Shown piece by piece: positions 47,959 through 56,942 of a DNA stretch of 64,000 nucleotides. Below the pieces are notes generated by a model. That model saw only the letters and a program-made list of their open reading frames with translations. It searched no databases and was not told where the DNA came from. Location of the stretch: the NCBI RefSeq assembly GCF_901000735.1, contig NC_081545.1, positions 18,112,758-18,176,757 of the forward strand. Direction: 5' to 3'. How positions within the stretch are numbered: position 1 is the first letter of the stretch; the number at the start of each line of letters is the position of its first letter. The stretch comes from Corylus avellana. Its lineage: Eukaryota > Streptophyta > Magnoliopsida > Fagales > Betulaceae. A program made the position numbers and the translations under genes.

Positions 47959-48177
47959 CTACTCTTCAAATTTAGGATTAACTTGAAGACGTAACCCTGG
48001 ATCATGTAGTAGAATAGAAATGTCAATCGACTTAAATACTTGAGATTCAATTTTTGGCATCTTAGAAAGGTGCTCAAGAGTTAAAGTTTGGGGATTCGAT
48101 GTCGAGGAAGACATTTTAGAATTTGAAGCAACATCCTTTTTCTTAAAAAAATGCGTTTTGACTTGTTCATGATGCAA
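47959..48177 (-). pseudogene. Possible N-terminus of a TTF-zinc-finger hAT transposase-like protein
   Basis: A 72-codon frame reads MHHEQVKTHFFKKKDVASNS... and then DISILLHDPGLRLQV. The D-P-G-L-R pattern resembles the start of plant TTF-type hAT-derived proteins, but the frame stops directly after it and no zinc finger follows. Tentative. Confidence 0.3.
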
Positions 48178-48559
48178 TCTAAGATTTTTTGGAAACCTGA
48201 AAAATTTATTTATCTATTAGTTTTAATACTTATCACACTAAACAATTTATGGCTAATGACACATATTCTAATGATATTATAATAAAATTATTAGTATATT
48301 CCAATAGCTATTAATTTAACAAATCAACAAAAAAAATGTATGAATAAAAAGAACAAACAATAACAAATAACATACTTGAGATTGGCAATAATCTACTGAA
48401 GTTTGAAACTTGTTGATTATTGCCAAACTCAGGTATATATATAATCTCAAAGTATATATATAGATAAAAACACCTAAAAAAATGTCAATATTGTTTTAAT
48501 TAGAATAAGAGAAACAAAATTTTAATAACTCATAGCTCATAAAGTATATATATATATAT

Positions 48560-50124
48560 ATAAAAGAAGGATTAGTATCTAGTAAATATTTTGAAAAATC
48601 CACTAAAAAATTAAATTCTGCCAGTGGAAGCCGTTTACAAATCAAATATGAATTAAATAGTGTCCATGTTTGCCAAAACAATGTTTGTTTTGATTCGTCT
48701 GCTGTCCTTGTTAAAAATATGTCTGAAAAAGTTATTCTTGGTCTTCCCTTTATTGCCATGCTTTATCCTTTCGTTGTTGATGAAACTGGTGTTTCAACCA
48801 TTAAGTGGGGGTTGAAGTAAAATCCTATTTTGCTTCTAAATTTGAAATTGATGTTAGCCACTTGAAGATTATCTCAAACTAAGCATTTAAACTTTTTGAA
48901 ACAAGAAGTTAGATACAAAAGAATTACTGAGCAACTTTCTGATAAATTACTACAATCTAAGATTACAGCCTTCAATATTCTGATCATCGATCTAGTTTGG
49001 TCTGAACTTCCTATTGCCTTTTGGCATAGGAAAAAACACATTGTTTCTTTACCATATATTAAAGATAAAGTATAAAATTTAAGCCAATGGAAACACAGAT
49101 CCTCGACTCTTATGGCTCTGATACCAATGGAGGGGAGATGATGGTTAATTAATGAATGAAAATAATTAATTGAAAATAAATGAAAATAAAGCAGCAGAAC
49201 TATCCATGTAAGTTGTAATTGCAACTAAAATAAACATGATACAAGAATTTCCAAAGTAAGCGTGAAATTGGAGCGTATAAAAGAGATATGGAACAGATTG
49301 ATGATGAAAAGATATCAAAAATATTTGATTAACAAGAGTACTTTCAGATTCAAACGTAGTTTAGAAGTAGTGAAAGTACACAAGAGCAAAAGGGATTACA
49401 AATAGTAGGCAGGATAGCTACAAAATGACTTCAGTGTTTTAGGCTGAAAGCTTCTACCTTACAATGAGGGGGATTCGTCTTTTTATAGACAAAATCCAAT
49501 GGGTACATAAAAATTACATTGGGAAAGTTAACAGTAAAAGTAAAGAACTGTAATGTCGGTAGAAACTATAGAGAACTGTAGTGTTGGCAGGAACTATGGC
49601 AAAATTGTAATGTCAGCAGGCACTGTAGCAGAAACTGTGCTATGATAATAGACAAATGTCTTCGGGAATAGAAATGGTACGTTGGTGGGTAAATGTAGCG
49701 GTGCCTTTGTAAAAGACAAGTTGAGTGGTGCCATTGTAAATGGCAAGTGAGCGGTGCCACTGTGAAGGGCAAATGAACGGTGCTATTGAGAAGGGCAAGT
49801 GAGCGGTGCCACTATGAAGGGCAAATGAGCGGTGCCATTGTGAATGGCAAATGAACGGTGCCACTGTGAAGGGCAAATGAATGGTGCCACTATAGAGGAC
49901 AAATGATTATAAATCTTAAATTCCTGGGTAATAGTTATCGGGGCTATCGCCAGGGAAACCGGAAATTTCGTACCATTCTCTCATGGGGTTAAAAGTAGCT
50001 TCAAAACATCAGAATTTTATTCTTCATCTTCATCAGAATTATCATTGAGAGATTCCAGAAGTGCTTTTAAAATATCATTCTTTTCTTTTTTCTTCATAAA
50101 AGATTTTTTCTTTGAAGAACTGGA
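48560..50124. mobile_element. Pararetrovirus-like fragment in two orientations
   Basis: The plus-strand part (about 48567-49075) encodes the region after the retropepsin site (KYFEKSTKKLNSASGSRLQ, GLPFIAMLYPFVVDETGVST) and then the spacer before RT (RYKRITEQLSDKLLQSK, LPIAFWHRKKHIVSLPYIKD). The left border lies at a (TA)n run (48546-48562). On the minus strand, a primer site TGGTATCAGAGCCA lies at 49113-49126, preceded by an intergenic region with 27-bp repeats, and an acidic/lysine-rich ORF tail lies at 49985-50124, similar to the one at 24700-24790. A CACTA element cuts the ORF tail at 50125. Confidence 0.55.
49698..49908. repeat. 27-bp tandem repeats in the pararetrovirus-like intergenic region
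   Basis: About eight units of a GCGGTGCCACTGTGAAGGGC-type 27-bp motif, 80-90% alike. The period is a multiple of three, so minus-strand frames stay open and give false 9-residue peptide repeats. Weaker degenerate copies of a related GAACTGTAGTGTTGGCAGG motif lie at 49555-49640. Confidence 0.8.
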
Positions 50125-50312
50125 CACCACAAAAAAAACAAGGTTTAGTGACATGGTTATTTGGGGCATTTTTGGCTAAAAAAACGTCCCTATTGATTTC
50201 GCAACGCTTGATTAGGGGCACTTGGGACATGTCGGTTTTTATGGCGACTAGAATTTAAGATTGAGACGTTTTTTTATGAAAAAACACCTCGAAAAGGGGA
50301 CGTTTGGAACAA

Positions 50313-50940
50313 AGCGCCCCCCGTTTTAAAAGGGGGCGCTTAGTTGTGAAAAACGCCCCCTTTTTTAAATGGGGGTGCTTCCTAGGCAAGCGCCCCCTTT
50401 TTTAAATGGGGCCACTTCCTAGGCAAGCGCCCCCGTTTTTAAATGGAGGCACTTCCTAAGCAAGCGCCGCCATTTAAAAAAGGGGGCGCTTCCTAATCAA
50501 GCGCCCCATTTTTAGAATCAGGGTGCTTCCTAGGCAAGTGCTCCCTTTTTAAAATAAGGGCGCTTCCTAGGCAAGCATCCCATTTTTTAAAAGGGGTCGC
50601 TTGCCTAGGAAGCGACCCCTTTTTAAATGGGGGCGCTTGCCTAAAAAAGGGGGCGCTTACCTAGGAAGCACCCTCATTCTAAAAAGGGGNNNNNNNNNNN
50701 NNNNNNNNNNNNNNNNNNNNNNNNNNNNNNNNNNNNNNNNNNNNNNNNNNNNNNNNNNNNNNNNNNNNNNNNNAAAAAGGGGGCGCTTACCTAAGAAGCA
50801 CCCTCATTCTAAAATGAGGCGCTCAGGTGGGCAAGCGCCCCCTTTCATAAATGGGGGCGCTTACCTAGGAAGCGCCCTCATTCTAAAAAGGGGGCGCTCA
50901 GGTGGGCAAGCGTCCCCTTTCATAAATGGGGGCGCTTGCG
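50313..50940. repeat. Left palindromic array (GGGGGCGC / CCTAGG units)
   Basis: About 15 units of roughly 38 bp. Each has a GC-rich stem (AAGCGCCCCC ... GGGGGCGCTT) around a T/A spacer, linked by CCTAGG or CCTAAG cores. Orientation flips at 50593-50619, where 10-base arms GGGGTCGCTT and AAGCGACCCC face each other around GCCTAGG. To the right the units contain CTCAGGTGGGCAAGC and CATTCTAAAA variants. ORFs across the array are translations of the repeat and not genes. Confidence 0.85.
50690..50773. other. Assembly gap (84 N) in the left array
   Basis: The gap falls inside the tandem array. The length of 84 suggests an estimate. Copy 2 at 63400-63800 reads through the equivalent array. Confidence 0.95.
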
Positions 50941-51780
50941 TGTAAAGGGCCCCTATTTCTATATGGAAGCACTTCTACGCTGCGAAGCGCCTCCAATAAT
51001 TAATATTTAGAGAAAATATTTTTCCCATGCAATCCATATATATTTTTTATTTTCTTCTGATATACAATATGCAATACAATATTGTATTGCGTATTTTCTC
51101 CATAAATATTGGATTAATCCATAAATATTTTCTCCATTCATCAATCTCATACAATCTTATACATATATATCTCACAATACATATCTAATCCATATATACA
51201 ATCTCATATCTCATAAGACAATTAAATCCAAAATGATGATATCATAAACACAAAGTGTACGTACCACATCTTAAAGAGTTAACAAAAATTATACCATACA
51301 TATGAAATAAAATATCCAAAACGATATCATAAACACAAAGTGTACCACCTCTTAAAAGAGTTCACAAAAATTGTTTATTACATATGAAATAAAATATATC
51401 AACGAGTTCGCTTAGCATTTGGTGTCAAATACGTACGTCACTTAACGATTACTTGCAAATGATAAAACCAAAAAAAATATATATATTAAATTACAAACTT
51501 ATATCTAACTATTTTGAAAGTTCAAACCTATATATAATTAGATTATATTACAATTGACTAAGATATGAAGATCTACACATACTTTGTGATGATCCACAAT
51601 GGTCGCCTTCTGCATCAGCTGCATCCTCATCTTCATTTGTTAATTCATTCTCACCTATATATAAATAGATGCAAATGTATATTATGCAATCATATATATG
51701 TTCTTAAGTCAACAGTAATAAATTGTGTTTGAGCAGCTAGTTCCCCTATAAAAGGATAAAAGATAAAAGAAGAACAGCAT

Positions 51781-52048
51781 AAAATAATTTTTATTGTGTT
51801 TAAATTATATAAGCCAACATTAAAGGATAAAAGATAAAGGATGAAAGATAAGCCAACATTAGAATTTCAAATTTTATGTTGTTCTTCCTTTATCTTTTAT
51901 CATTTATACAGCAATAAAATAATTTTTATTGTGTTTAAGTTATATAAGCCAACATTAAAGGATAAAAGATAAAGGATAAAATATAAGCCAACATTAGAAT
52001 TTCAAATTTTATGTTGTTCTTCCTTTCTCTTTTATCATTTATTGTGTT
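51781..52048. repeat. 135-bp tandem duplication in the CACTA middle
   Basis: Two copies (51781-51915 and 51916-52048) of an AAAATAATTTTTATTGTG... unit that itself contains short GGATAAAAGATAAA repeats. Very similar, hence fairly recent. Confidence 0.7.
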
Positions 52049-52127
52049 TAAGTTATTTTTATATAACTTAATGTTTGAGGAGCTAATTCTCCTATATAAC
52101 TAAAAATAATTTTGATGCGTCTGCTAT

Positions 52128-52245
52128 CCAGGCGCCCTTAATTAAGTGCGCCTGGATAGCAAGCGCCATTAATTAGGGGTGCCTGCCAGCTAGGCGCCCT
52201 TAATTAACGATGCCTGGCTGGCAAGCGCTACCCTAATTAAGGTAT
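52128..52245. repeat. Isolated block of the right-type palindromic array
   Basis: Three to four units of the TTAATTAA/GGCGCC kind seen at 53377-54135, displaced about 1.1 kb inward, next to AT-rich sequence. Confidence 0.75.
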
Positions 52246-53376
52246 ATTCCGGACTCCAGAAGATCATCATGTTTCTTCCACAATGGTATATATACAACTT
52301 TTCCAAAGAACTTACATAAGGCAATTAAAATTCAAAAAAATGGCACCAATCTCGACGAGTAATTTTGGATAGTAAAGTGGACTATTCTGGCACTACCAAT
52401 AAAGAGGAAAAACAAAGGAACATGATAATAAAGGATAAGGAAAAACAATAAATTTTTTTAAAAAAGAAAAAAAGAAAAGAGGTATTCCGATCCACTTAAT
52501 TCTGCAATAATAATTCAATACTAAATGTTAATATGAACGAACTGCACAGTGAAATCAAAACTGAATTAAATTTGAAAGAACACTCCAGGACAACCACGGA
52601 GATTCTTCAAAATTGTGATTGTTGCATTCAACAAACCAACTACACCCTAAAAGTAGAGAAAACTTTGTTGAATTTAAAATTCCTAATTCTCATAAAAATC
52701 ATAATACATAAAAAATCTGACTATTAGAATCCCAAATCGACAACTTAAAGAGACAGCAGATACAAAGAAAAATAGAGACAGAGACAGAGACAGACTCACT
52801 AGTACAAGAACATAGAGAGAGGCAGGCCGGTTTCGACTGGAGAAGATGGCCGGTGGGTTGGCCAAACGTGTGGGTCACTGGGCGCCGAAGAGAGAGATAG
52901 GAAAATCGAGATTGAGAGAGGGGCGACTAGCGCCGTAGAGAGAGATATGGATCAATATATATTGAGGGAGAGGGGAGAGGCTAGGGATCTAATATATATA
53001 TATATATATATCCTGATGCAGAGAGGGGGGACAGGCAGGCCACGCGGGGAGAGGTTAGGGAAAATATATATTGAGGGAGAAATTAAGTCTTAGAGCGGGA
53101 GCTGAGGAATCAAAAAGAAAATTAAGTTCCCGCTCGCAAAAACAAAAAATATAAATATATTATAATTAAAAAACACTTATAAATTTATTTATAAAAATAA
53201 AAAGTAAATACTAAAAATTAAAAAACATTTAAAAGAGACTTAAACTAAAAAATATATAAATGCAAAATCAATTAATGTGGTTGTCTAGATTAAAAATTAA
53301 ACTATGTGATATAAAAACAAAAATAATACTAATTCAGAAATTATCGGGATAGGCCACAATAATAATTTAATTCTTG

Positions 53377-54135
53377 TAGGCACCCTTAATTAAGGGCGCC
53401 TAGCTGGCAGGCGCCCCTAATTAAGGACGCCTAGATGGCAAGCGTCCTTAATTAGGGGCGCCTGCCAGCCATGTGCACTTAATTAAGGGCGCCTAGCTGG
53501 TAGGCGCCCCTAATTAAGGGCACCTAAATGGCAAGCGCCCCTAATTAAGGGTGCTTGGATAGCAGGCGTCCCGAAGTAAGAGCGCTTGCAAGCCAGGTAC
53601 CCTTAATTAGGGGCGTTTGCCAGCCAAACTCACTTAATTAAGGGCGCTTGCTAGCCAAGCGCACTTAATTAAGGGCGATTGCAAGCCAGACGCCCTTAAT
53701 TATGGGCACTTGCCAGCCAAGCGCACTTAATTAAGGGCGCTTGCTAGCCAGGCGCCCTTAATTAGGGGTGCCTGCCAGCTAGGCGCATTTAATTAAGTGC
53801 GCCTAGTTGGCAGGTGCCCCTAATTAAGGGCACGTGGATAGCAGGCGTCCCGAATTAAGGGCACTTGCCAGCCAAGCCCCCTTAATTAGGAGCGCTTGCC
53901 AGCCAGGCGCACTTAATTAAGGGCGCCTAACTAACAGTCGCCCCTAATTAAGGGCAACTGGATAGTAGGCGTTCCGAATTAAGGGCGCTTGCCAGCCAGG
54001 TGCCTTTAATTAGGAGCGCTTGCCAGCCTGGTGCACTTAATTAGGGGCGCCTAGCTGGCAGGCGCTCCTAACTAAGGGCGCCTAGATAGCAAGCGTCTTG
54101 AATTAAGGGCGCTTGCCAGCCAAGCACACTTAGTT
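53377..54135. repeat. Right palindromic array (GGGCGCC / TTAATTAA units)
   Basis: About 20 units of roughly 37 bp with stem GGGCGCCTAG...GGCGCCC and linker CCTAATTAAGG or CTTAATTAAGG. It has the same layout as the left array (GC palindrome, CTAG/CAGC core, AT palindrome linker), but the sequence is different. CpG-dense compared with the flanking 70-75% AT DNA. Confidence 0.85.
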
Positions 54136-54308
54136 AACTAAATTGGGGCATATCCTATTGGAATGTCCCGAATTAAGGGGACGTTTTTTTGTACAGGCGT
54201 TGCTAATTTTATTTTGTGTCGTTTACACAATAAAACGTCCCTATAAGGGGATGTTTTATTAAAACGCCTATATTCCAAGCGTTACTAAACCTTGTTTTTT
54301 TTGTAGTG

Positions 54309-55120
54309 TATGGGGAACAACAACACCACAATTGTCACTATATACGCTAAATCTCACATGCTTCTCCTAAGTATGACTGTACTCACTTCTTAAAAGTCAC
54401 TCACACAAGCTTGCTCGCTTGCAGGGTCAGTCGCACTCTTCCTCCTCTACCCTCCAAGCTGTCTCTGGTTATCCCTGCAAGAAGAATCCAAGAAATGAAA
54501 ATGCATTACAATAACTTAGTGTTGGTTGGGCCGGGGTTGAAGGTGAGTCAATTGCCACATTAAGAAGTGTGCATTTGATTTGAGAGTGTAAAAGTAAATG
54601 TGTGTATAACATTTCTCAAAACAAAAATATCAGTTTTTGTTTAAGGTTTTTCAAGAACTCTTAGTACGTATACAAATAGAAAATAACGACATATGAGAGA
54701 GAATAAGAAAGGGAAAAAAAAAAAAAAAAACATACATCAAAAGTTTAATGAAATAGTTTTGTATTTGGTTATGTATTTAAGATCTTTGTTTTTATTTCAT
54801 CTAACTTCTGGAGGTTGAAGTTACGAGTAGAGTAGGTGGTCAATTAATGGTCCATCTATTAACGTACGGCTTAAAGTGCTGAACAGTGGCCAATTGCCAT
54901 AGATATATACATATCCTATTTTCCGCTGACCTTTATTTATTTTATGTCGTTCGTACTGCGTCAAGTCCTATTTACGAGCTTCCCTACGGAGTTTTTATCT
55001 ACTTGATTTTAATGCTTGTAATCGTAGAAAAAATGAAATGGAAACTGAGTAATTGTATTTTGATTGAAAAGAGGGAATTTAATTATAATATTATGACATT
55101 TCTCATTTGATTACGGAATT
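54309..55120. other. Noncoding spacer downstream of the glycine-rich protein gene
   Basis: No supported ORF. It includes an A run at 54715-54730. Confidence 0.4.
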
Positions 55121-55202
55121 ACAATCTTCAGTAGTACTGCCCATAAGCTTTCCCATAACAAGACAACTCGACTCTAAGACTGATTTTGAGGGACAAAATG
55201 TT

Positions 55203-56177
55203 TTAACGTCCACCACCTCCACCACTCCCAGACCCGCTTCCGGATCCGTTACCTGCACCAGAACCAGCTCCAACTCCAATTCCGATGCCAATTCCAATTC
55301 CAAACCCTCCTCCATGGCCGCCACCACCCCCTGCGCCTCCACCAGCACCGCCTCCAACACCTCCACCTGCACCAAACCCACCGCCGTGACCTGACCCTCC
55401 ACCTATACCACCACCGCCACCACCTCCAGCTCCTCCTCCACCTCCTACACCACCTCCAGCTCCTCCTCCGACTCCACCACCTGCACCAAACCCACCACCA
55501 TGACCTGACCCTCCACCTACACCACCACCGCCACCACCTCCAGCTCCTCCTCCACCTCCAACACTACCGCCAGCTCCACCTCCTACTCCACCACCTGCAC
55601 CAAATCCGCCCCCATGGCCGGATCCTCCCCCCAAACCACCACCACCACCACCTCCTCCTCCCCCTCCACCTCCTCCTCCAGCACCCCCACCAACGCCACC
55701 TCCTACACCACCTCCCGCTCCAAAGCCTCCACCATGGCCTGAACCTCCACCGACTCCTCCACCACCACCTGCACCACCTCCACCTCCACCACCAATGCCT
55801 CCTCCTGCTCCACCACCTACACCTCCCCCAGCTCCAAAACCTCCTCCATGACCTGACCCACCTCCAACACCACCTCCTCCCCCTCCGCCAAAACCACCAC
55901 CACCACCAACACCGCCTCCAGCCCCACCACCAACACCTCCTCCACCACCAAAACCGCCGCCACCTCCACGAGGACCATGACCATAAGGCCCACGACCATA
56001 AGGTCGACGACCACCCCACCTGCCACCACATCCTCGTCGGCCCCCATATCCACAGTCATGGTCACCGAATCTAGTTTTGTCAAGCTTGTCATCTCCAAGA
56101 GTAGTGATTGAGCTCAATTGGAGGACAATGCAGAGGACAAGAAGACTCAAAGAGAGCCATTTCGAAGAGGCACCCAT
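55203..56177 (-). CDS. Secreted glycine-rich cell-wall protein
   Basis: A single-exon frame of 324 codons from ATG 56177. Residues 1-28 (MGASSKWLSLSLLVLCIVLQ...) form a clear signal peptide, followed by a charged segment (DDKLDKTRFGDHDCGYGG) and an arginine/tyrosine-rich stretch (RRPYGRGPYGHGPRGG). From about residue 70 the protein is nearly all glycine, built from about six repeats of a 37-40 residue unit containing GSGHGGGFGAGGGVGGGAGG. The C-terminus is a G-S-G-N tail. This is the layout of class I plant GRPs, structural proteins of the wall. A TATATAA box lies about 55 bp upstream of the ATG. Other frames here give false proline- or tryptophan-rich ORFs. It looks intact. Confidence 0.9.
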   Translation of the reverse strand: MGASSKWLSLSLLVLCIVLQLSSITTLGDDKLDKTRFGDHDCGYGGRRGCGGRWGGRRPYGRGPYGHGPRGGGGGFGGGGGVGGGAGGGVGGGGGFGGGGGGGVGGGSGHGGGFGAGGGVGGGAGGGIGGGGGGGAGGGGGVGGGSGHGGGFGAGGGVGGGVGGGAGGGGGGGGGGGGGGGLGGGSGHGGGFGAGGGVGGGAGGSVGGGGGAGGGGGGGVGGGSGHGGGFGAGGGVGGGAGGGVGGGGGAGGGGGGGIGGGSGHGGGFGAGGGVGGGAGGGAGGGGGHGGGFGIGIGIGIGVGAGSGAGNGSGSGSGSGGGGGR

Positions 56178-56228
56178 GGCTCCTTGATATTACAGCTTAA
56201 TTTGCTATCCGTTTGCATGAAAGCTCTC

Positions 56229-56237
56229 CTTATATAG
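56229..56237 (-). promoter_or_regulatory. TATA box of the glycine-rich protein gene
   Basis: The minus strand reads TATATAAGG, 52-60 bp before ATG 56177, giving a predicted transcript start near 56200 and a leader of about 25 bases. Confidence 0.65.
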
Positions 56238-56239
56238 GC

Positions 56240-56942
56240 TTCACCCACTTGCCAAACCGATGCATCTCAACTAAACTCAGTAATGGGAGCAATATGGTCA
56301 TGGAACGCGTTGGACAGTTGGGGGAGTTTGGGGGGAACATTAATTGAGAAAATGGAAGTCAGAGAAGACTCAATTAGTAGCACGTAGGACTTGTTTAAAG
56401 TGCACTCCTTAGTACTTCTGAAATATGAATTAGCAGCATAATTTTCTTTTTTTTTTTATTTAAAAAAAGAAAAAAGAAAAAGAAAAGAAAGAACGAAAGG
56501 TGAATTGAAGTGAAGAAAAGAATTAGATAGAGGACTTAAATTTTATCTGTAAAAATAGTGAATGAGAGTTTGGCTTTCACAAGAGTGTAACTGTTGAAAA
56601 AAGAAGAGCGTCGCTAGGGATATTATAACTATAAAATCTATTCTTTTACAAATTGAAGTGACAATTAATAATTGGTAAAATGATTAAGTAAACTTTTGAC
56701 CAGTTAATTTAATTAATTAGGAGTTTACTTGTTGTCAATTATGAACTGTCACATCAATTTATAAGATAATTATAATAAAAGCTATAGTACTTCAAATATT
56801 TTTTTAAGAAAATCATCTACATAAACAAAGAATAAGGTTGGTTGAGTTGAATGTATACTGCGTTTTTAACAAACATCTTGTCAAAGTTTCTCACAACAAA
56901 TTTGATTGTGGATGTAAAATAAGAGAATTTAGGAATCAAAAT
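56240..56942. other. Upstream region of the glycine-rich protein gene
   Basis: AT-rich with a T/A-run palindrome around 56444-56475. No ORF is supported. Distal promoter elements may lie here but cannot be assigned. Confidence 0.4.

Larger units (their letters stand above)
50125..54308. mobile_element. CACTA element with palindromic GC-rich arrays, copy 1
   Basis: The termini are inverted repeats of about 27 bp: CACCACAAAAAAAACAAGG on the left, and on the right the complement of CACTACAAAAAAAACAAGG, each followed by TTTAGT(G/A)AC. The interior of 4.2 kb has a left array (50313-50940), an AT-rich middle, and a right array (53377-54135). A short minus-strand piece at 51595-51655 (ENELTNEDEDAADAEGDHCG) resembles an acidic exon of a transposase-linked gene, but no transposase is present, so the element is non-autonomous. 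No clear 3-bp target duplication (left GGA, right TAT). It sits inside a pararetrovirus-like ORF tail. Confidence 0.8.

Noticed and set aside
49566..49876. Peptide-repeat ORFs with FICPSQWHRS-type units
   Set aside because: The 27-bp noncoding repeat keeps frames open by chance; no promoter or family match.
50601..50945. ORFs rich in GRSGGQA(P/S)PFINGGAYLG repeats (also 63392-63857)
   Set aside because: They are translations of the palindromic CACTA array, with no start context and with frames set by the repeat period.
53377..54135. CRISPR-like array of regular repeats
   Set aside because: Units are contiguous palindromic repeats without unique spacers, within a plant transposon; not CRISPR.
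54303..54311. A 3-bp target duplication for CACTA copy 1
   Set aside because: GGA on the left and TAT on the right do not match, so no duplication is claimed.
55107..56098. Proline/threonine-, tryptophan- and valine-rich ORFs overlapping the glycine-rich gene
   Set aside because: These are other-frame shadows of the GGN codon repeats. Only the frame with a signal peptide is supported.
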